Below, one piece after another: positions 29,135-38,586 of a DNA stretch of 64,000 nt. Below the pieces are notes generated by a model. The model did no database searches. It saw only the letters and a program-made list of their open reading frames with translations, and was not told the origin of the DNA. The stretch comes from Acidobacteriaceae bacterium (GTDB lineage Bacteria > Acidobacteriota > Terriglobia > Terriglobales > Acidobacteriaceae). Numbering within the stretch: position 1 is the first letter of the stretch; each line of letters opens with the position of its first letter. The stretch covers positions 168,372 through 232,371 of the forward strand of contig JAPWKG010000004.1 in the NCBI GenBank assembly GCA_028283625.1, written 5' to 3'. The translations under genes were made by a program, and so were the position numbers.

Positions 29135-30399
29135 AGGTTCTGGTGGGAGTAACCGGGGGCATTGCCGCGTACAAGGCCGCTGAGCTCGTGCGCGAGTTGC
29201 AGCGCGGCGGAGCAGAGGTGCAGGTGTTAATGACGCCTGCGGCAGAAAAGTTCATCACGCCGCTTACCCTGGCCGCGTTGAGCGGCAAGCCGGTGCTGAC
29301 CAGCGTATGGCAGGAGACCGCTGTGGGCGATCGCTTCGAGATCGAGCATATCCAGATTGCGCAGGACGCGGATGTGATGGTGATTGCTCCGGCAACGGCA
29401 AATACCCTGGCTAAGCTTGCTCATGGCCTTGCGGACGATATGGTGACGACGACCGCGTTGGCGGCGACCTGTCCTCTGGTGATTGCCCCGGCGATGAACG
29501 TACATATGTGGCGTCACGCGGCGACACAGGCCAACCTGGCCGTATTGCAGGAGCGCGGCGTGCGTTTTGTTGCACCGGAGTCAGGAGAGCTGGCGTGCGG
29601 CATGGTGGGGGAAGGGCGGCTTGCCGAGCCCGTCACGATTGCGGAGTCGGTGTTGGCGGCTGCGGGACACTCACAGCAAATGGCCGGCGAGGTCGTTTTG
29701 ATCACGGCAGGAGGAACGCGGGAGCCGATTGATCCTGTACGGTTTCTTGCTAACCGTTCGAGCGGCCGTATGGGAATGGCTCTTGCCGAAGAAGCGCTCT
29801 CTCGCGGGGCCGAGGTGCTCTATATTACGGCGGCGAAGGATGTACCTGTTTCACCGCGTTGTCGTAGTTTCAGAGTCAATACCGCACAGGAGATGCATGC
29901 GGCGTTGCTTGCGGAGCTTCCCCGGGCAACAGCGGTCTTTATGGCTGCGGCTGTGTCGGATTACCGGGTGGAGGCTGTTGCGGAGCAGAAGCGGAAGAAG
30001 ACGGAGCGCATGACATTGGAGCTGGTCGCAAATCCGGACATTCTGCGTGATGTCGTGCAGCACAGAAAACCGTCGACTACGGTGATCGGGTTTGCGGCGG
30101 AGACGGAGCGTGTGCTGGAAGAGGGGCGGCGCAAGCTGGTTTCGAAAGCCGTCGATGCGATCTTTGCCAACGATGTTTCCGGTGTCGACAGCGGGTTTGA
30201 GGTCGACCGCAACGCGGGTATGCTCCTCACACATGCCGAGGAGATCCCTCTGGCAGCGGCCAACAAGAGGTCGATTGCACAGCAACTGCTGAGTGCGCTT
30301 CCGGCAATCCGCAATGCCGCGAACGCGAAAACGTGGTGGGCCCACCAGGACTCGAACCTGGAACCAAAGGATTATGAGTCCTCTGCTCTAACCGATTGA
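29131..30399 (+). CDS. coaBC: Bifunctional phosphopantothenoylcysteine decarboxylase / phosphopantothenate-cysteine ligase
   Basis: 422 aa. The flavoprotein CoaC half (1-180) carries GVTGGIAAYKAAELVREL, PATANTLAKLAHGLADD and PAMNVHMW; the CoaB half (185-390) carries ITAGGTREPIDPVRFLANRS, FMAAAVSDYRVE and DAIFANDV. It performs two consecutive steps to 4'-phosphopantetheine for coenzyme A. The last 22 codons read through a tRNA gene on the other strand, giving the tail WWAHQDSNLEPKDYESSAL. No earlier stop exists, so the real protein appears to carry a tRNA-antisense tail. Confidence 0.94.
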   Translation: MKVLVGVTGGIAAYKAAELVRELQRGGAEVQVLMTPAAEKFITPLTLAALSGKPVLTSVWQETAVGDRFEIEHIQIAQDADVMVIAPATANTLAKLAHGLADDMVTTTALAATCPLVIAPAMNVHMWRHAATQANLAVLQERGVRFVAPESGELACGMVGEGRLAEPVTIAESVLAAAGHSQQMAGEVVLITAGGTREPIDPVRFLANRSSGRMGMALAEEALSRGAEVLYITAAKDVPVSPRCRSFRVNTAQEMHAALLAELPRATAVFMAAAVSDYRVEAVAEQKRKKTERMTLELVANPDILRDVVQHRKPSTTVIGFAAETERVLEEGRRKLVSKAVDAIFANDVSGVDSGFEVDRNAGMLLTHAEEIPLAAANKRSIAQQLLSALPAIRNAANAKTWWAHQDSNLEPKDYESSALTD

Positions 30400-30410
30400 G
30401 CTATAGGCCC
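30334..30410 (-). tRNA. tRNA with CAT anticodon, probably tRNA-Ile2 (lysidine-modified)
   Basis: Minus strand: acceptor GGGCCTA pairs with TGGGCCC, then A and an encoded CCA. The D-arm is AGCTCAATCGGTTAGAGC, the anticodon stem-loop GGACTCATAATCC gives anticodon CAT, and the T-arm has GGTTCGAGTCC. C4 and C5 of the acceptor, A37 and A38 match the identity set of TilS substrates and the E. coli ileX pattern more than elongator Met. An elongator tRNA-Met is the alternative. It overlaps the 3' end of coaBC on the opposite strand. Confidence 0.93.
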
Positions 30411-30484
30411 GCGCGTGCTCAGCGTAGAGTTCGATTGTAAATCGAATGCTTGCTTGCGCTGTCCGGGGCGTATTCTGGGCCTGG

Positions 30485-30970
30485 ATGGATGCAATGCAAA
30501 AACCGCAGCGCCGTTTGAAGGACGCAGGATGGGCTCAGCCTGAGATCTCTTCCGATGGAAAGAAGATCTGCCGCTGGTGCCGCCTTGCGATTCTTGCCCC
30601 TCGGCGGAGAACGTTCTGTTCGGCCTATTGTGTGCATGAGTGGAGATTGCGTTCCGATCCGGGATATCTACGTGAGCAGGTTTTTTGGCGCGATCGTGGT
30701 GTCTGCGCCTTATGCCATACCGATACCCTGGCCGAGTATGCTGCTCTGCGCCGTAGTCGGGGTCAGAGGCGTATGCAGCTTCTGCAGATGTGGGGGATAC
30801 GCTCGATCCGGGCCCGGAAAACGCTGTGGGATGCGGACCATATTCTTCCTGTGGCGGAGGGTGGGGGCGAGTGTGACCTGCAAAATCTGCGCACACTTTG
30901 TTTGCCTTGTCATCAGGAAGCAACGGCTGCTCTCCGGCTCCGCTTGCGGGCTTCCGATGTAAGCGATTGA
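30485..30970 (+). CDS. HNH endonuclease-family protein
   Basis: 161 aa from the ATG at 30485 (a TTG at 30446 is possible). An N-terminal zinc-ribbon-like part (KICRWCRLAILAPRRRTFCS, with CSAYC) and a second Cys pair (VCALC) precede the HNH motif LWDADHILPVAEGGGECDLQ, followed by NLRTLCLPCHQEAT. The fold cleaves DNA in many contexts (restriction, repair, mobile elements). It stands alone here beside a tRNA, with no methylase nearby, so its role is open. Confidence 0.85.
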   Translation: MDAMQKPQRRLKDAGWAQPEISSDGKKICRWCRLAILAPRRRTFCSAYCVHEWRLRSDPGYLREQVFWRDRGVCALCHTDTLAEYAALRRSRGQRRMQLLQMWGIRSIRARKTLWDADHILPVAEGGGECDLQNLRTLCLPCHQEATAALRLRLRASDVSD

Positions 30971-31127
30971 TTTTTTGAGATTTACCCCAATGGCTCGCTC
31001 TTGCGTTGGTCATCGCAAGAAGACAGGCGATATTCATGTTTCTTGCTTGCACTGTAGGGGGTGGATGGGTATGCTGTGAAAGCAATCAAGCAGCCGACAA
31101 CCTTATTTTCCAAAAGGCGACCTATCC

Positions 31128-31292
31128 ATGAAGTCGATCTCTCGCATTGCTGTCTTCAGCTCCGTTCTTGCGATCCCTGTTCTTGCTCATGCTCAAGGGG
31201 GATGCATCAATTCGCCGGAGTGCCCAACTGCGATTCTTGGCTTGGTTGGGGCTGCGGGAGCGGCTCTGTATGCTCGCCTGCGGTCTCGCTAA
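31128..31292 (+). CDS. 54-aa exported protein with PEP-CTERM-like (PExPT) sorting tail
   Basis: 54 residues: an N-terminal signal (ISRIAVFSSVLAIPVLAHA), a very short middle with CINSPECPT, then one hydrophobic helix (AILGLVGAAGAALYA) and the basic end RLRSR. The order P-E-x-P-T, membrane helix, Arg cluster is the layout of exosortase-processed C-termini, and very short PExPT-type proteins are known in Acidobacteria. The mature part would be only about ten residues. It stands just before the polysaccharide export genes, a common neighbourhood for PEP-CTERM systems. No exosortase gene is in the window. Confidence 0.7.
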   Translation: MKSISRIAVFSSVLAIPVLAHAQGGCINSPECPTAILGLVGAAGAALYARLRSR

Positions 31293-31305
31293 AGCTTAGA
31301 TTCTG

Positions 31306-31348
31306 ATGCAAAAAGCCACCTCCCAACCCGGGAGGTGGCTTTTTGCAT
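31306..31348 (+). terminator. Terminator after the PEP-CTERM-like gene
   Basis: ATGCAAAAAGCCACCTCCC (31306-31324) pairs perfectly with GGGAGGTGGCTTTTTGCAT (31330-31348) across AACCC. It separates the small gene from the export operon. Confidence 0.92.
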
Positions 31349-31521
31349 CTGTACATATTGTTCCCCGCCGGGAAGCAATCAAGTAGACTTTGGTCACCAT
31401 CATCTGCCGGTACGTTTGCCGTCAGTACAAGTGGAAACACCGCCGCTTTAGTTCGGCAGGAAAATTCAGGACCCATTACCGCGTGAATTCGGCATCTTCG
31501 ACTTTTTTTTGTTCTTTTCCG

Positions 31522-33942
31522 GTGAAAAGCTGGAAGCGATTTTTAGGGACTCCTGTAGCGCTTGTAGCCCTTTCTGCAGCGCTTTGTGCGCATGCACAGG
31601 TTGCGGGGGGAGGCGGTGGCGGAGCCGCAGGCGGCGGTGCGGCTGCTGGTGGAGCGGGGACAGGGCTTGCTGGCAGCTCAGCCGGTCTGCTTTCCAATAC
31701 ATCGCAGAGCACGGGAACGAACGCATCGCGCAAGGCAAACGACGGTCGTGCTGATCGCACGGATGATGCAGCGCGTGCCGATGTGCCGGCAGGTTCACGC
31801 GACGTGCTGACTGAGTTTCAGCAGATGGTGGAATCGAGCACGGGGCGCAGATTGCCGATCTTTGGCGCCTCTTTATTTGGAGAAGTGCCGACAACCTATG
31901 CTCCTGTGGAGCAGGTCCCCGTAGGAAATGATTATGTGATCGGCCCGGAAGATGAGATTAACCTGCAGCTCTCCGGGCAGATTAATCAACACCTTGATTT
32001 GCGCGTGGACCGTTCGGGTGCGATCAGCATTCCGGGGGTCGGGGCTGTACAGGTTGCCGGTCTCAAATACAGCGAGCTGACACCTTTTCTGAACCGTAAG
32101 CTGGGGGAGATTTACCGCAACTTCACGGTCAGCGCACAGCTCGGGCAGCTGCGGAGTATTCAGGTCTTTATTGTGGGTCAGGCGCGTCGGCCGGGGTCAT
32201 ACTCCATCTCTTCCCTGAGCACGCTGCTGAATGCCATCTTTGCCTCCGGTGGCCCTGCGCCGACCGGATCCGTGCGCAATATTGAGGTCAAACGCAAAGG
32301 CCAGACGATCGATCATTTTGATCTCTACGATCTATTGCTGCATGGTGATAAGTCCCATGACGTTCAGCTCGAACCGGGCGACGTAATCTTTTATCCGTTT
32401 GTTGGTCCTCAGGTCGCGATTCTGGGCAGTGTGGATGTGCCGGCGATCTATGAGTTGAAAGAGGCGACGACGCCGAGCGAGGCTTTGAAGCTTGCCGGTG
32501 GTCAGACAAACGTTGCTGCAGGCTCAACGGTACGTCTGGAGCGTGTCTACGAGCATCAGGACCGCACCGTGCAGGATGTGCAGCTTTCGAGCACGGCTCA
32601 CCTGATCGACGGGGATATTTTGACGGTCACTTCGATCATTGATCGTTTTCGTGATGCGGTGACCCTGCGTGGGAACGTCGCAAACCCGGGACGTTATGTC
32701 TGGCATCAGGGAATGCATCTGAGCGATCTTTTCCCGAACAAGGAATCGCTGATTACCAGGAATTACTGGCGCAAACGTAATCAACTGGGCCAGCTACAGC
32801 AGGACTACATTCCGCAATCGGGCGCCGCGCCGATTGATACGGAAGGTGCATTGCAGGTGCATGGCAACCAGATCGATCGGGATGCTGCGAATGTAACCCA
32901 GAAGGGTACCGCAACGGGAGATCCTGGTGGGAACTCCGTAGGTGCTGCTTTGACGAGCAACAACGGCTTGTTCGATGCCAAGACGGACGTTGTCCTGTCG
33001 GCCCCGGATATCGATTGGAACTATGCGGTTATTGAGCGTCAGAGCACGGTTGATCTGAGCACTTCGCTCATTCCGTTTAACCTGGGCCGCATCATTCTGG
33101 ACCATGACACGGCACAGAACTATGAGTTGGAACCCGGAGATGTTGTTACGGTCTTTTCGAAGGCAGACCTCCGTGTGCCGTCGTCGCAGCAGACCCGGTT
33201 TGTCCGTCTTGAGGGTGAGTTTGTAGCTTCGGGCGTTTACAGCGTGTTGCCGGGTGAGACTTTGCGTCAGCTCGTCAAGCGGGCTGGTGGTTTGACTCCG
33301 GATGCGTACCTTTACGCCTCTGAGTTCACACGAGAGTCTACGCGTCGGGTTGAGCAGCAGCGCCTGAGCGAATATGCCGACGAGCTGGAAGCGCAAATCT
33401 CCGCATCGACGAGCAACAGCACCGCTCGTGCAATTACTCCGCAGGACCAGGTTGCTGCCACGGCTTCCGCTTCGGATGCGCAAACCGCGGTTGCCCGGTT
33501 GCGCAGGTTGCAGCCCAGCGGAAGAATTGTTTTGGATCTTACTCCCAATAGCCGTGGGCTTGAGGGTGTCCCAGACATTGCTTTGGAGGACGGCGATCGT
33601 TTTGTCGTTCCGCGTGTGCCCTCAAACGTGAACGTGCAGGGACAGGTGTACAGTGCAAACGCGTTCCTGTTCGCTCCACATCAGCGGGTACTCGACTATA
33701 TGAAGCGTGCCGGCGGTCCGGACCGTCAGGCCGATAAGCGCCGCACCTTTGTATTGCGTGCAGATGGTTCTGTTGTGAGCAACCAGTATGCCGATGTACG
33801 GAAAGTACCGATTTTCCCTGGAGATACTGTAGTCGTTCCGCCAAATCTGGATAGGCGAGCTCTCTTCCAGAAGATCGTGGATATTTCGTATGCTGCTGGC
33901 CAGATCGGATGGGGCGTCGCCGCAGTGTATCTCGTTCGCTAG
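31522..33942 (+). CDS. Polysaccharide export outer-membrane protein (Wza-like, multiple SLBB domains)
   Basis: 806 aa from a GTG chosen because it gives the signal peptide ending ALSAALCAHAQ; an in-frame GTG at 31483 and TTG at 31390 lie upstream. A Gly/Ala-rich stretch (GGGGGGAAGGGAAAGG) follows. The poly-export domain begins NDYVIGPEDEINLQLSG with LDLRVDRSGAISIPGVG. Several SLBB repeats follow, seen as VFIVGQARRPGSYSISS, VAILGSVDVPAIYELKEA, VTLRGNVANPGRYVWHQ, VRLEGEFVASGVYSVLPGE and VNVQGQVYSANAFL. The C-terminus is hydrophobic (AAGQIGWGVAAVYLVR). It should form the outer-membrane channel for the glycan made by the genes below it. Confidence 0.92.
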   Translation: MKSWKRFLGTPVALVALSAALCAHAQVAGGGGGGAAGGGAAAGGAGTGLAGSSAGLLSNTSQSTGTNASRKANDGRADRTDDAARADVPAGSRDVLTEFQQMVESSTGRRLPIFGASLFGEVPTTYAPVEQVPVGNDYVIGPEDEINLQLSGQINQHLDLRVDRSGAISIPGVGAVQVAGLKYSELTPFLNRKLGEIYRNFTVSAQLGQLRSIQVFIVGQARRPGSYSISSLSTLLNAIFASGGPAPTGSVRNIEVKRKGQTIDHFDLYDLLLHGDKSHDVQLEPGDVIFYPFVGPQVAILGSVDVPAIYELKEATTPSEALKLAGGQTNVAAGSTVRLERVYEHQDRTVQDVQLSSTAHLIDGDILTVTSIIDRFRDAVTLRGNVANPGRYVWHQGMHLSDLFPNKESLITRNYWRKRNQLGQLQQDYIPQSGAAPIDTEGALQVHGNQIDRDAANVTQKGTATGDPGGNSVGAALTSNNGLFDAKTDVVLSAPDIDWNYAVIERQSTVDLSTSLIPFNLGRIILDHDTAQNYELEPGDVVTVFSKADLRVPSSQQTRFVRLEGEFVASGVYSVLPGETLRQLVKRAGGLTPDAYLYASEFTRESTRRVEQQRLSEYADELEAQISASTSNSTARAITPQDQVAATASASDAQTAVARLRRLQPSGRIVLDLTPNSRGLEGVPDIALEDGDRFVVPRVPSNVNVQGQVYSANAFLFAPHQRVLDYMKRAGGPDRQADKRRTFVLRADGSVVSNQYADVRKVPIFPGDTVVVPPNLDRRALFQKIVDISYAAGQIGWGVAAVYLVR

Positions 33943-33985
33943 TTCCAGTGATTGATTGAGAACATGAGAGTTTTTGAGGTTATGT

Positions 33986-35152
33986 ATGTCGAGTGAGCTG
34001 ACGCCTACCCCGCTGCCTTCGGCGCAGGAGGGGGATGAGGGAATTGATCTACTGCGTTTATTGGTCGTTTTGATCAGTGAGTGGCGGTTGTTCTGCGCCA
34101 TCTCTGTGATCTTTTTCTTGTTATTTGCGGCTTATATCTTCAAGATGCCGTCCCAATATATAAGTTCAGTTCAAATTCTGCCGACCAGTCACAGCGGCCA
34201 AAATGACACGTTTGCCTCTTTTTTTAGTGGGCGCAGCGGCCCTGGTGCCGTTTACGTAGGGCTTCTAAAAAGCCGGACGGTTCAGGATGGCGTTGTGGAT
34301 CGGGCAGGACTTCTGGAGCAACTCCATCTTCCCAGTAAAGAGGCTGCCAGACAGGCGTTGGCTGGAAAGACCACGATTGAAGAAGGCGCGGACTCTCTGA
34401 TTAAGATTCAGGTCAAAGATGTCAATGCCGTGCGCGCAACGCAGATCGCAAACGCGTATCTGGACAGCCTGCAGGATCTTAATGAGCATTTGGCTCTAAC
34501 GGAGAGCGCCAGAACTCGTAAGTTCTTTGAGCAGCAGCTAGAGCATGAGCGCTCTCTACTGGGCGATGCTGAGGTCGGGCTGGCAAAGACGCAGAAGAGC
34601 ACAGGAGTCCTGGACCCTTCTGCTCAAACACAGTTGGGACTGGGATCGGTGCAGGCGATTCGCTCGCAGATTACGGCTCTTCAGGTGCAACTCGCTGGTC
34701 TGCTGCAGCGTGAGACGGAGCAGGGGCCGGATGTACAGTCGACACGTTCGCAGATCAAGCAGCTCGAAGCGGAAGAGCACGCTTTGGAGTCGAACTCTGG
34801 AGCTAATACGGGCGCTGCACCTGCTGTCGATATGATGCCCGATAAGAATCTGAGCTATCAGCGCGCGATGCGAGATGTTCGCGAGCACGAAACGATCGTG
34901 CAGTCCTTGGCAACGCAATTTGAAACGGCTCGACTTACGGAAGCGGAAGGGCACTCGGCTTTCGAGGTTGTAGACCGTGCGGTTGTTCCGGAGCATAGAG
35001 CGTGGCCCCCGCGGAAGCAGTTAATTCTTCTTGCTTTGGTGCTCGGCTGGATTCTTGGTCTGGCCGGAATCTGTGTGAAGTTGCTGGTGCGGAGAGTGCT
35101 GGGCGATCCCCAATCGCGCAACCATCTTGAGTGGTTGCGGGCGAATCTGTAG
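33986..35152 (+). CDS. Wzz-type polysaccharide chain-length/co-polymerase protein
   Basis: 388 aa from ATG 33986 (GAGG 7 bases upstream). Topology is the Wzz one: an N-terminal helix (FCAISVIFFLLFAAYIF), a long periplasmic part with coiled coil (SARTRKFFEQQLEHERSLLG, TALQVQLAGLLQRE) and a C-terminal helix (LILLALVLGWILGLAGICVK), preceded by VVPEHRAWPPRK (the Pro-rich Wzz C-terminal motif). There is no tyrosine-kinase (Wzc) domain. It would set glycan length with the adjacent polymerase and exporter. Confidence 0.88.
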   Translation: MSSELTPTPLPSAQEGDEGIDLLRLLVVLISEWRLFCAISVIFFLLFAAYIFKMPSQYISSVQILPTSHSGQNDTFASFFSGRSGPGAVYVGLLKSRTVQDGVVDRAGLLEQLHLPSKEAARQALAGKTTIEEGADSLIKIQVKDVNAVRATQIANAYLDSLQDLNEHLALTESARTRKFFEQQLEHERSLLGDAEVGLAKTQKSTGVLDPSAQTQLGLGSVQAIRSQITALQVQLAGLLQRETEQGPDVQSTRSQIKQLEAEEHALESNSGANTGAAPAVDMMPDKNLSYQRAMRDVREHETIVQSLATQFETARLTEAEGHSAFEVVDRAVVPEHRAWPPRKQLILLALVLGWILGLAGICVKLLVRRVLGDPQSRNHLEWLRANL

Positions 35153-35166
35153 AGTTCATTTTTTGT

Positions 35167-36471
35167 ATGCGAATCCTTCGGAAACCACATCCCGTAGCGA
35201 TGTTTGCCGCCTGGTTTCTGGTGGTTTTCAATATCCTTTTCCCTAAGGGAGGCTTCAAAGCAGGTTCAATTCCGCTTACTTGGGGATTTTTGTTTATTGT
35301 AGGTTCTTCGGCTCCATTACTGCTCTATCGCTTTTTAGCACTGCCCTTGCGGAGCCGCTCAACAGCTTGTCTGGCTTTGCTTTGCACGTTGCCGATGCAA
35401 GCGGTCTATCTCTATGTGGGGTATGCGTTCGGTCTTGCTGATCCGGGATTCGGCATTGCAAATGTCATCAACTTTTTGGTGTTGCCCTGGTTGTTTTTGT
35501 TGGTGTATCCACCATTTTTTAAGATGATCGACGGCCAACGCCTTCAGTCTTATTTTTGCTGGTCAATTCTGCTAGCCGCGGTGTGGGGCATTTTTCTTTT
35601 CTTTCTGCATCCAATTACGGGACACTACATTGAGATACCGTTCCTGACGGTGAATGCGGGCGATTATGGTCTCCTGGAAGCAACAAAAAATAATCAACGC
35701 GGCTTATTCCCGAAGCTTATCTCGACCTATAACAACGGCAATATTTACGGCGTAGCGACACTCATAATTCTTCCGCTCTTCGAGCGGCTTGAGGCGAAGC
35801 CGTGGAAGCGGAACGTTGTGAAGCTTGCACTGATTCTTACGCTGTCGCGCACCGTATGGCTAGGGTTGGTGTTATATGAAGCCGGGCCGGTGCTTTTGCA
35901 TGCTTTGCAGCAGGTGAGAACATTTCCGAAGATCTTTATTCGATCTGTGATGGGGCGTGTTGTCGTGGTTGTCGCGACGGGCGTGTTGATTGTTGCGGCG
36001 CTGCTTTTTAACGGTTCCAAGCTTAATTTCCTGCTTGATAGCTCTGGGGGCGGTCGCGCAGGGATGTTTGATTTGCTGTTCACTGCGGATCTTCTGCCCA
36101 GCAATGGAATGCAGGGGTTCAATGAAACTGTTTACTCGTCCGTCGCCCATTTGTATGGCTTCCTTGGGCTTGGGGCGTTTGTCCTGATGATGGGCAGTCC
36201 CCTGATCCTGTTGCTGGTGGATCGGAGCGCGATGCGGAGTGTGCCGCGTCGTGCTGCGCTCAAGGGGTTGATGCTTTATATGGTGCTCGTCGGAATCGAT
36301 GGCTGCATTAACTACGTTCCGGTGATGATTTTTTATTGGTTTGTCTACATGGTGTACGCGTGTGGGTGGCCGGGAGAATCCGACGGGCGGTATGTGCCTG
36401 CCGCGTTTGAGATACCGGTACGAAAGCGTTGGTTTCGGCGCATCCCGCCGTTACCTCGCCCAGCCGTGTAG
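35167..36471 (+). CDS. O-antigen polymerase/ligase-like (Wzy/WaaL type) membrane protein
   Basis: 434 aa with about 10-11 membrane helices. The start at 35167 is 15 bases after the Wzz-like gene. Long hydrophobic blocks flank a large central loop containing [20 protein letters not shown] and [21 protein letters not shown] and SRT-W recall Wzy/O-antigen-ligase proteins. A second loop has [13 protein letters not shown], with Arg-Gly similar to the ligase catalytic loop. The position between Wzz-like and rfb genes supports glycan polymerisation. Codon composition is more AT-rich than its neighbours, common for Wzy genes. Confidence 0.8.
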   Translation: MRILRKPHPVAMFAAWFLVVFNILFPKGGFKAGSIPLTWGFLFIVGSSAPLLLYRFLALPLRSRSTACLALLCTLPMQAVYLYVGYAFGLADPGFGIANVINFLVLPWLFLLVYPPFFKMIDGQRLQSYFCWSILLAAVWGIFLFFLHPITGHYIEIPFLTVNAGDYGLLEATKNNQRGLFPKLISTYNNGNIYGVATLIILPLFERLEAKPWKRNVVKLALILTLSRTVWLGLVLYEAGPVLLHALQQVRTFPKIFIRSVMGRVVVVVATGVLIVAALLFNGSKLNFLLDSSGGGRAGMFDLLFTADLLPSNGMQGFNETVYSSVAHLYGFLGLGAFVLMMGSPLILLLVDRSAMRSVPRRAALKGLMLYMVLVGIDGCINYVPVMIFYWFVYMVYACGWPGESDGRYVPAAFEIPVRKRWFRRIPPLPRPAV

Positions 36472-36508
36472 CAGCCGTCTTAGTTTGATTGAAAAGGATT
36501 TTTTCGTG

Positions 36509-37609
36509 ATGTCATCTTCTGCTGAATTCGTTGCTTCCTCTCCCATCCTGGTCACGGGGGGATGTGGTTTTATCGGGGCAAATTTTGTGTTGGATTGGAT
36601 GCGGCACGAAACATCTCCCTTAGTGAACCTCGATGCGTTGACTTACGCCGGCAATCCGGAAAATCTTGCTGCACTTGCAGATGAGCCTCGTTACACCTTT
36701 GTGCATGGGGACATTACGGATAGTGAATTGCTGCGTGAACTCTTTGCGCGTCATCGTCCACGCGCTGTGGTGCATTTTGCGGCCGAGTCGCACGTAGATC
36801 GCTCCATTCACGGTCCTGATGCTTTTTTACGCACGAACATCGACGGCACGTTTCGGCTTCTCCAGGCAGCACGTGAGCACTATGCTTCGTTGGAAGGAGA
36901 AGTGCGCGCGGCGTTTCGTTTTCTGCATGTTTCCACCGATGAGGTGTACGGAACGCTGGAGCCGGAAGATGCTGCGTTTTCTGAAACAACACCGTACGCT
37001 CCCAACAGTCCGTATGCTGCTTCGAAGGCTTCGAGCGATCTGTTGGTACGCGCCTGGCATCACACCTACGCTCTGCCAACGCTGATTACGAATTGCTCGA
37101 ACAACTATGGGCAGTATCAATTTCCGGAGAAGTTGATTCCGCTTACCATTGCAAATGCCCTGGCGGGCAAACCGCTGCCGGTTTATGGCGATGGGCAGCA
37201 GGTGCGTGACTGGTTGTTTGTCGAGGATCATTGCACCGCGATTCGGCGTGTATTGTCGTCGGGCCGCCTGGGTGAGACGTACAACATTGGGGGCAATAAC
37301 CAGCGGGCAAACCTCGATGTCGTGAAGACGATTTGTTCGCTTTTGGATGAGCTGCGTCCTGGAGCGAAGCCCTATGCAGAGCAGATCCGGTTTGTCGAGG
37401 ATCGTCCTGGGCATGACCGCCGTTACGCCATTGATGCCACAAAAATCGAGCGCGAGTTGGGCTGGCAGCCTGCACATACCTTTCCGACAGGATTGCGTGC
37501 AACGGTGGAGTGGTATCTCGCAAACGCAGCGTGGATTGAGAACGTGATGAGCGGTGAGTATCTGCATTGGATCGAGCGCAACTATGCCGGGCGCGAGGTG
37601 AAGGCATGA
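36509..37609 (+). CDS. rfbB: dTDP-glucose 4,6-dehydratase
   Basis: 366 aa. The Rossmann glycine motif [13 protein letters not shown] (about 15-27), [24 protein letters not shown] (catalytic Thr-Asp-Glu), [15 protein letters not shown] (Y-x3-K) and [17 protein letters not shown] are all typical of RmlB. It makes dTDP-4-keto-6-deoxyglucose for rhamnose. ATG 36509 follows AAAAGGA; a GTG one codon earlier is possible. It overlaps rfbA by 4 bases. Confidence 0.96.
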   Translation: MSSSAEFVASSPILVTGGCGFIGANFVLDWMRHETSPLVNLDALTYAGNPENLAALADEPRYTFVHGDITDSELLRELFARHRPRAVVHFAAESHVDRSIHGPDAFLRTNIDGTFRLLQAAREHYASLEGEVRAAFRFLHVSTDEVYGTLEPEDAAFSETTPYAPNSPYAASKASSDLLVRAWHHTYALPTLITNCSNNYGQYQFPEKLIPLTIANALAGKPLPVYGDGQQVRDWLFVEDHCTAIRRVLSSGRLGETYNIGGNNQRANLDVVKTICSLLDELRPGAKPYAEQIRFVEDRPGHDRRYAIDATKIERELGWQPAHTFPTGLRATVEWYLANAAWIENVMSGEYLHWIERNYAGREVKA

Positions 37610-38481
37610 AGGGGATTATTCTTGCGGGTGGCTCCGGTACGCGGCTTTATCCGGTGACGCAGTCCATTTCGAAGCAGCTGCTTCCGGTTTACGACAAGCC
37701 GATGATTTACTACCCGCTTTCCGCGCTGCTGCTGGCAGGAATTCGCGACATTCTTATCATCTCTACGCCGCAGGACACGCCTCGTTTTGAAGCCCTTCTT
37801 GGCGACGGATCGCAGTGGGGTGTTCGCTTCACCTATGCGGTGCAGCCAAAGCCGGATGGCCTGGCGCAGGCGTTTCTGATTGGTGAAGAGTTTCTTGCGG
37901 GTGACTCCTGCTGCCTCGTTCTGGGGGACAACCTTTTCTACGGGCATGAGTTCGCACAACGACTGCGGGCTGCGAGCCAGAGTAAAGACGGCGCAACGGT
38001 TTTTGCGTATGCGGTGAATGACCCGGAGCGTTATGGCGTGGTGGAGTTCGATGCCGAACGCCGCGTCGTTTCCCTGGAGGAAAAGCCGGAGAAGCCAAAG
38101 TCTCGCTATGCGGTGACTGGGATTTATTTCTACGATGCGCAGGTGGTTGAAGTGGCCAAGTCACTGAAGCCGTCACCTCGTGGAGAGCTTGAGATCACGG
38201 ATGTGAATCGCTGGTACCTGGAACGGGGGCAGTTGCGGACGGAGGTCTTAGGGCGCGGTATCGCGTGGCTCGATACCGGAACGCACGACTCCCTGTTGGA
38301 CGCGGCAAACTTTATCCAGACCATTGAACTGCGTCAGGGGTTAAAGGTCGCGTGTCCGGAAGAGATCGCCTATCGCCTTGGTTACATCTCCGCAACGCAG
38401 CTGGAAGAACTGGCTTTGCAGTTGGGCAAGAGCACCTATGCTGCTTATCTGCATCGTATCTTGCGAGAGACCGTTTACTAG
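37606..38481 (+). CDS. rfbA: Glucose-1-phosphate thymidylyltransferase
   Basis: 291 aa, starting [20 protein letters not shown]. Signatures: [78 protein letters not shown] and [16 protein letters not shown]. It activates glucose-1-phosphate with dTTP, the first step to dTDP-rhamnose. The ATGA overlap with rfbB shows translational coupling. Confidence 0.97.
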   Translation: MKGIILAGGSGTRLYPVTQSISKQLLPVYDKPMIYYPLSALLLAGIRDILIISTPQDTPRFEALLGDGSQWGVRFTYAVQPKPDGLAQAFLIGEEFLAGDSCCLVLGDNLFYGHEFAQRLRAASQSKDGATVFAYAVNDPERYGVVEFDAERRVVSLEEKPEKPKSRYAVTGIYFYDAQVVEVAKSLKPSPRGELEITDVNRWYLERGQLRTEVLGRGIAWLDTGTHDSLLDAANFIQTIELRQGLKVACPEEIAYRLGYISATQLEELALQLGKSTYAAYLHRILRETVY

Positions 38482-38586
38482 CAGCGGTTGTTCGCTGCGG
38501 AGATGAGCGTCTTCCGCGTCTGCGTGCGCCTCGGAGCGAGGTGCCGTAAGGGCGTGCCGTGAAAGGAAAGGGGTAGACTAAGCAAA

